Positions 34,701 to 42,211 of a DNA stretch of 64,000 nt are shown in pieces. Numbering within the stretch: the first letter of the stretch is position 1; each line of letters begins with the position of its first letter. The notes beneath the pieces were generated by a model. It did not search any database. It saw nothing but the letters and a program-made list of their open reading frames with translations, and was not told where the DNA came from. Position numbers and translations under genes: made by a program. Origin of the DNA: Flavobacterium sp. Sd200. Lineage in GTDB: Bacteria > Bacteroidota > Bacteroidia > Flavobacteriales > Flavobacteriaceae. The stretch lies in the NCBI RefSeq assembly GCF_009826935.1, contig NZ_WUMN01000003.1, positions 62,001 through 126,000 on the forward strand, given 5' to 3'.

Positions 34701-36910
34701 TTACCTACAACAATATTTAGTTTGTTACTGTCCGGGAACTCGAAAGATATACCTGTACTGTTGTTGTTTACACGACCGTTGCTGGCAACAAGCTTGTAGT
34801 TAGTGCCCGGGTCGCTGTTTAGCTTGCCCCAAAATTCTATAGTAAAATCCTGGTCAAGTGCAGCATTGGTAGCATCGCCTGTAAGGCCCATGTTTTGTCC
34901 GCCACTCATTTTTAAAACGCCGCCACGTGTAGATTCTACCTCTGCATCGTTCATGATCTCTTCGTCAGAAATGATCCTGCCGTAAAGCATAAACTCGTCT
35001 AAGCTACCAATAAACCTCCTGTTCTGGAAGTTATTACCTATAGTAACATTCGCTGTAGAAGCCGTTGGCGAAACAACGTTAGCCCAAGACTGGATAAGGA
35101 AACCGTTAAAATAAAGAGACAGTTTTCTTCTTACGTTGTCATATTTCCATGCTACATGGCTCCATGCGTTTGGAAGCACGCTATAGTTACTGGTATAAAC
35201 TGTATTGTTAGCATGGTTTGTAAACGTTAGTTTGCCTGCATTGTCCATACCAAGGCTCATACCCATTCCTGCTGCACCATTAGATATAAATGTAGCACCG
35301 TTAGATGGTATCTGGCTTGGGTTTATCCACATTACAAGGCTAAATGGCCTGTCGTGGAAATCTAATGCATTAACCGATGCTGTATGTACATCTGATGTTG
35401 CAGAGAACTGTGCTGCGCTGTTTGCTACATCGTTCCTGTCTGCACCAAAAGTTACACCTGTAGCAGAAAAAGCATGGTTGTGTTCAGAAGCATCTGTAAG
35501 CGAGTTCTCAATGCCTAAAGAAAGTTTAAGCGCATCGCTGTTTTGGCTTGTAAGCATATCCTGGTGAATGATTTCTTCAAAATATGGCTGCCCGTCAAGG
35601 CCAACATATTCTACTTTCATCCTGCGGTCGCCTTCTTCACCAAAAACATTAACCCTTAGGTAGGTTTGTTTTACACCTGTAAGAATGTAATCGCTGCCAT
35701 AATTAATGTTGTAGCGTCCGTTTCCTGTACCCACGTCAGAGTTAAGGTTGCCCGAAAGTACATCATATAAAGGATACTTAGTATCGCCCTCACGTATCAT
35801 GAATTTTTGCTCATGAATGTCTGCACTAAGCGATATAACACCATTTACGTTGTTATCTCTTATATACTGTATAATTTCGTTACCCTGAGCCGTGTTACAA
35901 AAATTACGGCCACCACAGTTGCGCTCAAAAGACGGTGTTCCGTTTACAAGCACTTTAAATGTAGCAGTAGAGTTTAGCAGGCCTGATTTTAACCATGCAA
36001 GCTGGTCCGGGCCTAAATGCTGCTGTGTGCCATCGCGGTAGCTGCGGTTGTCCAGTATAAAATACTCAACGTCTTTGTACACATAAGAAGAGTAAAGCCC
36101 CGGTCCTTCAGGAGTATCAAGATACTCCGGGTTTGGCCACCAGTCTTTAAATATCTCACGCATTTCGCCAAGCGTAGGCATGTTTTTGTTAAACTCGTTT
36201 GGTCCTGTATCATGGTTGTCTGTAATAGCTATTTGCGGCATTGCCGAAATTAGCTGGTCATGATACTGCCTGTAAAACAGGTAACGGTCAAAAGCCATGT
36301 CTTTGTTAGCCCAGTCGTCTACACCATCAGGGCACTGGCCCATGGCGTGTTCAAGGCCTAATAAGTAAACGGCATCGCCAAGCCACACCATCATGTCGCT
36401 TTGTTCGCGTGCCATTACATTAAAGATCTCCGGGTCGCCATTAATGTGGAAAGCCGATTCCGGAGTGTCAATACAGCGGCTTAGGTCATAGATCCTAGCA
36501 CATCCGCCCGATAAAAATTCAAAGTCGCTAAGGGTGTTTTGCCCATTAACAACATGTGCAGTGCGCCCGCTTGGCGCTCCGTCTACCATTACATTTGCGG
36601 TGTAAGTGGTGCCTTCCGTAAGGCCTGTGTACTCAAACGAACGTAGGCTGTACCCCAGGCGGTCGTCCTGGTTGTGTACAGTACCGGTAAGCGAAACTCC
36701 CGGAGCATCGCTGCCTGTTAACGAGATGTTTAGCTCACTGCCGGAACCCGTGTTGTTCTTGGTTAGCACCCATACCCGCACCTTGTTGTTGTAGACGGGG
36801 CTCATCATGGGGCCATGTACGATGGAATCTCCCGGAATGGACTGGGCACTTGCACCCTGACTCAAACCTAAAGATACCAACAAGCCTAAAAAGAGTAAAT
36901 TCTTTTTCAT
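28787..36910 (-). CDS. Giant T9SS-secreted PhoD-like/LamG/PhoX-like phosphatase fusion
   Basis: A 2707-residue exported protein. Signal peptide 1-23. Residues ~35-440 form a PhoD-like metallophosphatase (MMVWLGDAVYL near 175, ITDNHDTGPNE near 231, SLSADIHEQKF near 358). LamG 1 covers ~455-650. Three tandem ~365-residue units follow, each a LamG domain plus a GNWS-type spacer, starting near 661, 1026 and 1391. Two near-identical beta-sandwich modules (YVNGxEAFRxNMPEG) lie at ~1757-1915 and ~1935-2090. A PhoX/DUF839-like domain at ~2095-2480 shows CSGGTTPWGT near 2214, VEDCEINPYNGMVYFTS, NEPWGDGNDNLVFDDRGN and SVQHPSG. A PKD domain lies at ~2535-2612. A type A sorting domain ends the protein (ALYPNPTSGKV, GTYKLLKVK). 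Two unrelated Ca-dependent phosphatase types in one polypeptide imply extracellular phosphate scavenging. Activity of each domain is inferred from motifs. Confidence 0.85.
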   Translation of the reverse strand: MKKNLLFLGLLVSLGLSQGASAQSIPGDSIVHGPMMSPVYNNKVRVWVLTKNNTGSGSELNISLTGSDAPGVSLTGTVHNQDDRLGYSLRSFEYTGLTEGTTYTANVMVDGAPSGRTAHVVNGQNTLSDFEFLSGGCARIYDLSRCIDTPESAFHINGDPEIFNVMAREQSDMMVWLGDAVYLLGLEHAMGQCPDGVDDWANKDMAFDRYLFYRQYHDQLISAMPQIAITDNHDTGPNEFNKNMPTLGEMREIFKDWWPNPEYLDTPEGPGLYSSYVYKDVEYFILDNRSYRDGTQQHLGPDQLAWLKSGLLNSTATFKVLVNGTPSFERNCGGRNFCNTAQGNEIIQYIRDNNVNGVISLSADIHEQKFMIREGDTKYPLYDVLSGNLNSDVGTGNGRYNINYGSDYILTGVKQTYLRVNVFGEEGDRRMKVEYVGLDGQPYFEEIIHQDMLTSQNSDALKLSLGIENSLTDASEHNHAFSATGVTFGADRNDVANSAAQFSATSDVHTASVNALDFHDRPFSLVMWINPSQIPSNGATFISNGAAGMGMSLGMDNAGKLTFTNHANNTVYTSNYSVLPNAWSHVAWKYDNVRRKLSLYFNGFLIQSWANVVSPTASTANVTIGNNFQNRRFIGSLDEFMLYGRIISDEEIMNDAEVESTRGGVLKMSGGQNMGLTGDATNAALDQDFTIEFWGKLNSDPGTNYKLVASNGRVNNNSTGISFEFPDSNKLNIVVGNNGSGWTTISEQGAAWTIGEWNHVALTATRNGQMKYYVNGVLIAQGNFGQYIPNNWGLGFGKSPQYSGGIDADLDEFRIWTTALTQEEIAARMHYSLTGAEENLAHYFTFNSDEEAVTVVDDLGSANTDIAITGALLAPATSPVSIIAEEYRDVVTGKWSRNNNINNAGLTLPDAITNYSSNIIIGKNNEDTTAAVPGHDGMTYATGGWHIDPVNSPFATVRINLNEAVPNFSTVAPGAGHYYLLKQESETEFTEVAEGSFDGQNATFYNANLAQGSYFVAWAEGQFTAGRGGALSLTGNHQVQIPRADINPVLSGNFTVEFWVNLTSDPGNNTPLVSSHGRVNNNTTGFTIEIPDNNSVSATFGNGTGSGWNSINSGQSLVIGEWNHVAVTAVPGETIKLYVNGELKNSAPYAAFVPNDNWNFALGRSLNYNSQTSSIMDEFRVWNKAKTQEEILAQLHANLDATDNNLVYNFTFDQEDNGTLENNGINTNPIAYTNAQIIDATSPVADVNTSFPDDMTGNWSFTNETANGLYLTTDITSFTENVVISRNDNNTIAALGNEEDTSYVTGGWHLNAQGIATANLQVNLEEVFANPAQTNATVREYRLIKGDPNSVYETVATGTAEGLLVNFDNIALNMGNYYLAFTTDVDAVIAEQGGALHLAGGHEVYVPREGVNQALSGEFTIEMWGRLTQPAGGNTKLVGFTSLTAGNHGWEMEFLSNQTLQTITGRGAQGGWNSLNSTHVWRVNEWNHVAVTFVPNGEFKFYVNGELASSTTVGTFAPCSNNLAFGKNVANNAPTNSDIDEFRIWTVAKTQEEIKRDMHLTMPAETANLSYNYTFNQDNSGFLVNSGSVNVEVPYTNASIIPATDPVRDMEAAYRNKVSGNWSLRNDNRNGLYLADAVATMDNNVVIGTEAGTEILDLPGTETGRKYLNSRWKVESLFIESGSLKVDLRQVFENLNDVNVLANNYMLLTGNPAGEYTVIAQGTKENNIVTFSSITFSDEPVYLAWISDTEYPVGSFPVTQQSLWKYNDTGVDLGTAWTSTDYDDASWHFGNGILGYGDGNESTTLSFGPDSQNKYPTYYFRHIFNVEDASQFGSLVFSTLKDDGVVVYVNGTEAFRSNMPEGDITYNTFASSTIGGADETTYFNNTVSNLLVDGENVIAVELHQATANSSDLSFDMSVVALPPALDAANYPLPKDSQWHYLDNGTSLDDVEWGVTTYQEGWASGNAPFGYGDPVNTNISYGPNSADKYVTSYFYRDININLADVADMVEFGVKRDDGAVIYVNGVEAFRQNMPEGVITYRTFSAETIDGADENRYFTQQLPKSIFNDGVNRIAVEVHNRSASSSDIKFDMYVKDAEDLSLTCDEEHISCFVSINPTGMTPNMIIPGEHRFQLIHKEGTTYTEGGGNVPGNHDYTAYVPIDGSSTTGHLSVNHENNPGGVSMINLHLDTENALWSIDRSMAVDFYNSNLVTTNRNCSGGTTPWGTVVTAEEATDAGDVNGDGYQDVGWLVEIDPATGLVKQYGNGIQEKLWAMGRMNHENVVVKADGTAAYYGEDGGTHCVYKFVPTTPGNLYSGRVYVLKLDLALSSDEPSSSTATWVEVPNATQPDRNNLNINAAALGGTNFNGVEDCEINPYNGMVYFTSKGKNRIYRFKDNGETISDFEVFAGGRDYPIETAGGVVNEPWGDGNDNLVFDDRGNLWVCQDGGRNYIWVIAPDHKQDIPNIKIFGSMPNGSEPTGLTFTPDYKYGFFSVQHPSGANTEQMDATFGQVRFNASATVVFSLSQYLGAQAPITDFVANQVTVTEGQTVTFTDMSTNNPTSWSWTFEGGTPATSTEQNPTVTYNTAGTYDVTLVTQNVAGTDEEVKTEYILVDEEMGHNNPIKGTVALYPNPTSGKVTIELNQRSIGENVSVEVYDLTGRKVTDKQNIKTISGSQKIELDLSNYAGEQVFIIKLNVGNTTGTYKLLKVK

Positions 36911-36953
36911 GAGTTGTGTTGTTGAAAAAAGTTAGTGATTGAAATATTAGCGG

Positions 36954-36961
36954 CAAACTTA
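36954..36961 (-). promoter_or_regulatory. -7 element of the giant phosphatase gene
   Basis: Minus-strand TAAGTTTG matches TAnnTTTG 43 nt before the ATG. No -33 element is visible at 19-21 nt, which would suit an activator-dependent promoter. Confidence 0.45.
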
Positions 36962-37352
36962 CCTTTTTGGGGTTGGGGGCTACCCGTACAAAAACTTAAG
37001 TTTAGTTTAAGTAAACATCAATTGAGGTTATAAAAATCCGGCATACTGACACTTTTGTTACAAAAAAAGTGTTACAAAAATCACAGTATGATGAATGTGT
37101 TTTGGTATATCGTTGTAGTGATTTAGTATTTTTACTTAATTAACATAATGCAATATATTATTGTTTGCTAAAAGCTAAAAAATACGATTTAACCTACAGT
37201 TTACATGAGACTACTTATTAAAACACCGTTAAAAGCGACTTAACAATTATGCAGAAAATATTTGCTAAAAATATTTTTTAACGTTTCGTATTGAAGAATT
37301 GATAATTAATGGCTTCTTTTTGAAGCGATAAGTGTGTTGTTTTAGATTTAGC

Positions 37353-37389
37353 AAAAAAAATCCGTTGGTCAATACCAGCGGATTTTTTC
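37353..37389 (-). terminator. Terminator downstream of the di-heme peroxidase pair
   Basis: AAAAAAATCCGTTGGT and ACCAGCGGATTTTTT form a stem with one G-U pair and a 4-nt loop, bordered by A and T runs on both sides. It can act on the minus-strand peroxidase transcript. Confidence 0.8.
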
Positions 37390-37392
37390 TCT

Positions 37393-37480
37393 CGCAAAGT
37401 CGCAGAGGCGCGAAGCTATCTTGTCTTTTTGTCTTACCATAGCGACGTAAGGATTGTCTTTGCGTTTCTGCGACTTTGCG
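37393..37480. repeat. Inverted dispersed repeat (CGCAAAGTCGCAGA type)
   Basis: CGCAAAGTCGCAGA at 37393-37406 recurs inverted at 37467-37480. The flanks continue with similar G/C-rich text. Sequences of this type (cgcaaagtcgcaaag) are common intergenic repeats in Bacteroidota genomes. No coding capacity. Confidence 0.75.
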
Positions 37481-37553
37481 TAAAATTTATAGTTCAATTA
37501 ATGTTTGATTGAACTGCGGCTTTTGACTTTAGGACTTTAAAATTTCCGACTTG

Positions 37554-39506
37554 CTAGTACGGATTATCAGTCAGCGATTCTATAAAAGCAATAATGGCAT
37601 CGATCTCTTTTTTGCTGAGGTTGAGCGCATCGGGTGCCAGCGTTTGGTTGGGTACTTCATATTCAAAGCCCATGCCCGCTGCACCGCCACGATTGTAAAA
37701 ATCTAATACCTCTTCTAAAGTGGCATACCCGCCGTTATGAAAGTAGGGCGCCGTAAGTTTAGCATTGCGAACTGTTACGGTTTTAAACGACGAGCGGTAT
37801 ATCTCTTCTTTATCTTCGGCAAGACCGCTAAGCATGCGCCCGGGGTCGTTATCTTTAGTGGTGTTATTAGAATTTGTAAACACACCCAAAACCTCGCTTT
37901 CGTTTTCCTGATACAGCGGAGGCACAAGCCCACTAAACGTAGGGGTATAATGGCAGGTGGCACAGGCTGCCTTTCCGGTAAAGAGGTTAAAGCCCTGCCT
38001 TATCTGTGCCGATATGGTTTTTGTTTTGCCCTGTACAAACCTGTCGAAAGCACTGTTAAATGAACGAAGCGATAGTACATAAGATGATAATGCCGCGGCA
38101 AACTGGTGTCGGGAAACATTTTTAGTTTTAAAAAGCAGACCAAATTGTTTGCTGTATTGCGCATTGTTGTTCAGTTTGTCTTCTATACTTTTAAAACTGG
38201 TATTAAACTCAAGGTGGTTGGCAATAACGTGTTCTGCCTGATCTTCGAGGTCTACAGCACGCAGGTCGTAAAAGTATTTATCGGCAAAAACCGAGTTTAT
38301 TAAAGTAGGCGAATTGCGCAACACCCTTTTACCATCTACACTGGCAAGAGATGTTTTTTGCCCGTCGGTAAAAGCAAGTTCCGGTTTGTGGCAGCTGGCA
38401 CAGCTCATGTTGCCGCGTTTGCTTAATGATGCATCATAGAATAATTTTTTGCCTAATTGGCGAAGGCTGTCGCTGTCGTTTTCTTTTTTCAGCAGGCTGT
38501 AGTAGTACGGGTTTAAAAAATCTTCTGAAAAGATATTATCACTTTCAGCATTCCACGACGGTACTTTTGTCCATCGCTGTGCCGACGATGGCAGCTTTAA
38601 ACTTTGTTGTACTTTGCCTAATTCTTTGTATAGCGGATTTATGTGTGCCGTTAAAAACTCCAGCCTGTCAAAATTGTCAAAGCTGTTGTTAGTAGTAAGG
38701 TATGCTTTTGCATTTTTAAACAACAGGTTAACTTTTTGATTTGTAGCAGCCGGAGCTTTTTGTATTAACGGTGCAATAATTACTTCTATTCCTTTTATAG
38801 ATGATACCGCTTCGGGCAATGCATTTAGTGAGCCGGGTGTATCAAAACCCGTAACACCCATAGTAAAAATGCGCACCAGTTCGAGGCGTGCGGCTTCTAT
38901 AATTTCAAAGTCATAAAAAAAGTTGCGTTGGTTAACCGATGCCTCTACAGCAGGAATGGCAAGGGTTAATTTTTTAGTCAGTTCCAGTATAGCATCTTTA
39001 GATGCTTCTGCCTCATCCGAAAATATCATTTCGTCCAGAGCCTGAAGGCCTACAGGGTCTATAACACGTTGTTCGCCACGGTAATGTTCCGTATCCAAAT
39101 AATCCAATGGAATATCTTTGCTGTATTCCTGTGGTGTTACACCATAATAGTTGTTATTACTATATTCTTCCTTAACCGGGTAGGGGTCTAAGTGTTTTAA
39201 AGGCGCGCCATTTAGGTAGGCCTTGCTGTGCTTTGGGTAGTAATATTCTAACCAGGTTTCGCTAAGCTTGTAGACTTTACGGGTTTGTGCAAGCTGTTGG
39301 CGCAGTTGTTTTAAGGTTGTTTCTCCTTTGGCAAAAGCCGCTGCAGTAGCATTAAGTTTATTAGCTTCTGTATTGAACGCTTTTATTCCCGAAACAATAA
39401 CAGGTTTAAATTCGTCCTGATAATATTCGCTTTTTGCAGTTTGCATTTTAGGTGCAAAACAAAGAACGACAAAAGCAACAACGGGCAATACAAATTTAAA
39501 GTTCAT
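37554..39506 (-). CDS. Di-heme cytochrome c peroxidase (MauG/CcpA type) with imelysin-like N-terminus, copy 2
   Basis: This 650-residue protein has an N-terminal signal or anchor (FKFVLPVVAFVVLCFAP). Residues ~30-310 are helical and show LRQQLAQTRKVYKLSETWLEYYYP and GLQALDEMIFSDE, which resemble the first helices of imelysin/EfeO-type proteins (a guess from pattern). Residues ~330-645 are a di-heme peroxidase domain with CASCH near 367 and CATCH near 513. MSGL-type and FHNGGYATLEEVLDFYNRGG motifs follow. It would reduce peroxide or oxidise a partner in the periplasm. It is a tandem paralogue of the next gene upstream (3-bp gap), clearly one operon. Confidence 0.85.
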   Translation of the reverse strand: MNFKFVLPVVAFVVLCFAPKMQTAKSEYYQDEFKPVIVSGIKAFNTEANKLNATAAAFAKGETTLKQLRQQLAQTRKVYKLSETWLEYYYPKHSKAYLNGAPLKHLDPYPVKEEYSNNNYYGVTPQEYSKDIPLDYLDTEHYRGEQRVIDPVGLQALDEMIFSDEAEASKDAILELTKKLTLAIPAVEASVNQRNFFYDFEIIEAARLELVRIFTMGVTGFDTPGSLNALPEAVSSIKGIEVIIAPLIQKAPAATNQKVNLLFKNAKAYLTTNNSFDNFDRLEFLTAHINPLYKELGKVQQSLKLPSSAQRWTKVPSWNAESDNIFSEDFLNPYYYSLLKKENDSDSLRQLGKKLFYDASLSKRGNMSCASCHKPELAFTDGQKTSLASVDGKRVLRNSPTLINSVFADKYFYDLRAVDLEDQAEHVIANHLEFNTSFKSIEDKLNNNAQYSKQFGLLFKTKNVSRHQFAAALSSYVLSLRSFNSAFDRFVQGKTKTISAQIRQGFNLFTGKAACATCHYTPTFSGLVPPLYQENESEVLGVFTNSNNTTKDNDPGRMLSGLAEDKEEIYRSSFKTVTVRNAKLTAPYFHNGGYATLEEVLDFYNRGGAAGMGFEYEVPNQTLAPDALNLSKKEIDAIIAFIESLTDNPY

Positions 39507-39509
39507 GGT

Positions 39510-41360
39510 TTAGTATTTTGCTGCCGATGTATCGTTAAGCGATTTTATAAAGGCAATAAGATCGTTCTTCTCGCTTTGTGTAAGGTTCAGCGGGTCGGCA
39601 GCCAGTGTTTGGTTCACCACATTTAATCCGAGGCCTCCACCACCGCCATTGTTGTAAAAGTCTACCACCTCTTCGAGCGTTTTGTATGCCCCATTGTGGA
39701 AATAGGGTGCAGTAAGCCCTGCATTGCGCACGGTAGTGGTCTTAAACGATTTTTCGTAAATCCATGCCTTTTCGGTATCTACGCGATTATCAAACCTTCC
39801 GCTGTCTGTGTCAAGTTTCGGACTCTTGGCGTTGGGGTCTTCAAGCACACCCAGTATTTCGCTTTCGTTTTCATTATACAGTGGCGGAACCAAGCCTGCA
39901 AACGTAGGGGCAAAGTGGCAGGTGGCGCAATTTGCCTTGCCCATAAACAGGTTAAAGCCTCTTTTTATGTGTTGCGGGATATTGTTTTGTTCCCCCCTTA
40001 TATATTTGTCAAAATCGCTGTTGAAAGACTGTAGCGATAATACATATGATGCTAAAGCTTTAGAAAGGTTCTCGCGGTTAATGCTGTTTTTGCCAAACAC
40101 CTTTTTAAACTGCGTGGCATAAGCATCTGTACCCTGTAGTTTTTTTATGATTGCGCTATAGGCAGTGTTAAACTCGTTGCGGTTAAAAATTACGTGTTCG
40201 GCCTGCTGTTCTAAGGTAAAGGCACGCAGGTCATAAAAGTAACGGTCTGCATACACGGCGTTAAGCAGGGTGGGGGCATTGCGCAAAACAGTTTTGCCCT
40301 GCACGTTGCTGGCCGATTTTGCAACACCATCGGTAAATGCTTTTTGAGGATTGTGGCACGAGGCACAGCTAAATTTAGAGTCGTTGCTCAGTGCCGGGTC
40401 ATAAAACAATGTTTTACCCAATGCCCTTAGTTCGGGGCTGTCTTCGTCCTGCTTTAATACCGAAAAATAGTAAGGGTCTAAAAAATTCGCCCCGAATATG
40501 GAACTGCTTTGTGTGTTCCAGCCACTGGTGTGTTTCAGGAAATCGGGTTGTGTGCTGTCGAGCCTGCCCAGTTTGTTGTATAAAACGTCTATGTGGTTTT
40601 TAATAAGGTCGAAACGATCCAGACTGTCAAATGATCTTGTGTTTTTAAGCTGTGCAACAGCACCATTAAAGGCGACTATTATATCATTATTAAGTCCTCC
40701 CTGTTTAAAATTCTGCTCAAAAAAAACTTTCATAGCCTCTAACGATGCTATGGCTTCGGGCAATGCGTTTAATGAGCCGGGGGTGTCAAACCCTGTTATG
40801 CCCAAACTGGTGATGCGCACTAATTGCAGGCGCATGGCGGTAATGCCATAGCTGTTGGCCTGTTTGTTTTCGGCAAGGCCATTCAGCAAAAGCCCATAGT
40901 TAGAAACCAGTTTTTTAGACAGTGCCGTTATTTCATATTTCTCTTCTTTGGCTTCGTTAGAAAATACTAGCTCGTCTAAAACCTGAAATCCTTCGGGTTG
41001 TATTACTTTAGGCAGTGTGCCTTCTTTTTCTATTTGCAGCAATGGTGCACCGTTTAAATGCTCTTTACAATATTCGGGATAATGAAATGCAAGAAAAAAC
41101 TCTACACGCTTGTAACTGATACGGGTTTCTGACAGCAGTTGCTGTAATTGTTGCTGTGTAATTTTGCCGTGCTCAAAATCGGTAGCGGCTTTATCGAAAG
41201 CGATTATTTTTTCGTTGAGTTCAGTAGTGTATAACTTTATTATTTCTGGTGTGGTGTAATCAGGAGTGGGGGAAAAAGACCACAATATGAGAGCTGAACA
41301 CAGAGCAACAAGAGGAAAAGCAAAATTTATATAAGGACGGATGGCACAAAAATATTTCAT
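39510..41360 (-). CDS. Di-heme cytochrome c peroxidase with imelysin-like N-terminus, copy 1
   Basis: This 616-residue paralogue of the downstream protein has a signal segment (FAFPLVALCSALILWSF). The N-terminal helical part contains LLSETRISYKRVEFFLAFHYP and LNGAPLLQ, and GFQVLDELVFSNE is shared with the other copy. The peroxidase domain has CASCHNPQKAFTDG near residue 332 and CATCHFAPTFAG near 478. TVRNAGLTAPYFHNGAYKTLEEVVDFYNNGG follows. The two copies share domain order but differ in N-terminal length (copy 2 carries ~35 more residues after the NGAPL motif). A -7 box lies only 6 bp before the ATG. Confidence 0.85.
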   Translation of the reverse strand: MKYFCAIRPYINFAFPLVALCSALILWSFSPTPDYTTPEIIKLYTTELNEKIIAFDKAATDFEHGKITQQQLQQLLSETRISYKRVEFFLAFHYPEYCKEHLNGAPLLQIEKEGTLPKVIQPEGFQVLDELVFSNEAKEEKYEITALSKKLVSNYGLLLNGLAENKQANSYGITAMRLQLVRITSLGITGFDTPGSLNALPEAIASLEAMKVFFEQNFKQGGLNNDIIVAFNGAVAQLKNTRSFDSLDRFDLIKNHIDVLYNKLGRLDSTQPDFLKHTSGWNTQSSSIFGANFLDPYYFSVLKQDEDSPELRALGKTLFYDPALSNDSKFSCASCHNPQKAFTDGVAKSASNVQGKTVLRNAPTLLNAVYADRYFYDLRAFTLEQQAEHVIFNRNEFNTAYSAIIKKLQGTDAYATQFKKVFGKNSINRENLSKALASYVLSLQSFNSDFDKYIRGEQNNIPQHIKRGFNLFMGKANCATCHFAPTFAGLVPPLYNENESEILGVLEDPNAKSPKLDTDSGRFDNRVDTEKAWIYEKSFKTTTVRNAGLTAPYFHNGAYKTLEEVVDFYNNGGGGGLGLNVVNQTLAADPLNLTQSEKNDLIAFIKSLNDTSAAKY

Positions 41361-41365
41361 GCCCG

Positions 41366-41373
41366 CAAACTTA
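41366..41373 (-). promoter_or_regulatory. -7 element almost touching the peroxidase start codon
   Basis: Minus-strand TAAGTTTG ends 6 nt before the ATG at 41360, so the predicted mRNA would be leaderless or nearly so. No -33 element. The box also lies in the loop of a CCCGCA/TGCGGG hairpin (41362-41385). Confidence 0.35.
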
Positions 41374-41450
41374 AAAAATGCGGGTGCTGATGCACATTAT
41401 CCCAGGGTTAAGAAATAATGAATTAACGCGGGCTTATGGCCAAAACAAGC

Positions 41451-42209
41451 TTATCTTTTTTGTTTTTGATACTCGGTAGGAGCCATGCCAAACTGTTTAA
41501 AAAAGCTGCGCCCAAAGCTGGTTTGCGAGTTAAAGCCCAACATATAGGCAATTTCAAATATTTTGTGGTCGGTTTCCACCAAAAGTTGCGCAGCCCTTTT
41601 AAGACGGGTAATATTTATCAGTTCGTTTGGTGTTAGGTCAGACAATGCCCTGATCTTCCTGAACAGGCCTGTGCGGCTGGTATTCATTAATTTTGAGAGC
41701 TTGTCCACGTCTAAGAACTGATCGTCTATATTGCTTAATATTACTTCGTTTAATTTTTCCAGAAAGTTCTCGTCAGATTTGGTGTGCGCCATGCTTTTTA
41801 TATTTGCCAGCGGAGACTGGGCAAAATAGGTGCGCAGCTTATTTCGGTTAGAAATAAGGTTGGTCATTTGAGCCATGAGGTGCTCTACGTTAAAAGGCTT
41901 TTCTATATAGGCATCGGCACCTACATCCAGCCCTTCAATGCGCGATTGCAATGTGTTTTTTGCCGTTAGCAGTATTACCGGAAAATGGCTGTACTCTATA
42001 TCTGATTTTACAATGCGGCAAAACTCAAAGCCATCCATAACAGGCATCATAACATCGCAAATAACCATTTGTATCTCTACCTGTTTTAAAATATCAAAGG
42101 CTTCCTGTCCGTTAGTGGCCGTTACAATATCATAAACGTCGCAAAGTTCATCGCTTAAAACCTCTAATAATTCCGGGTTATCGTCAACTAAAAGTATGGT
42201 ATGCTTCAT
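41451..42209 (-). CDS. Response regulator with AraC-type DNA-binding domain
   Basis: This 252-residue protein has a receiver domain at residues 4-120 with the phospho-acceptor Asp in VICDVMMPVMDGF (D52), acidic pair DD near residue 9 and Lys in EKPFNVEHL. The AraC-type double helix-turn-helix covers about residues 150-250 (VDKLSKLMNTSRTGLFRKIRALSDLTPNELI; YMLGFNSQTSFGRSFFKQFGMAPTEYQ). It is exactly the C-terminal half of a hybrid two-component system, but here it is a free protein. Its ATG is 2 nt after the stop of the sensor kinase gene (TAATAATG). It probably activates the divergent susC operon. Confidence 0.93.
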   Translation of the reverse strand: MKHTILLVDDNPELLEVLSDELCDVYDIVTATNGQEAFDILKQVEIQMVICDVMMPVMDGFEFCRIVKSDIEYSHFPVILLTAKNTLQSRIEGLDVGADAYIEKPFNVEHLMAQMTNLISNRNKLRTYFAQSPLANIKSMAHTKSDENFLEKLNEVILSNIDDQFLDVDKLSKLMNTSRTGLFRKIRALSDLTPNELINITRLKRAAQLLVETDHKIFEIAYMLGFNSQTSFGRSFFKQFGMAPTEYQKQKR

Positions 42210-42211
42210 TA

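Larger units (their letters stand above)
36911..37553. other. 643-bp intergenic region
   Basis: No plausible gene in either strand. It contains the -7 box for the giant gene (36954-36961), a G/C-rich spot (GGGGTTGGGGGC, 36969-36980), a direct repeat GTTACAAAAA (37057-37066 and 37071-37080), a terminator (37353-37389) and an inverted dispersed repeat (37393-37480). The rest is AT-rich with nothing recognisable. Confidence 0.7.

Noticed and set aside
37057..37080. Direct repeat GTTACAAAAA before the giant phosphatase as a Pho box
   Set aside because: Spacing is 14 bp, not the 11-bp phasing of known PhoB/PhoP sites, and the region is AT-rich.
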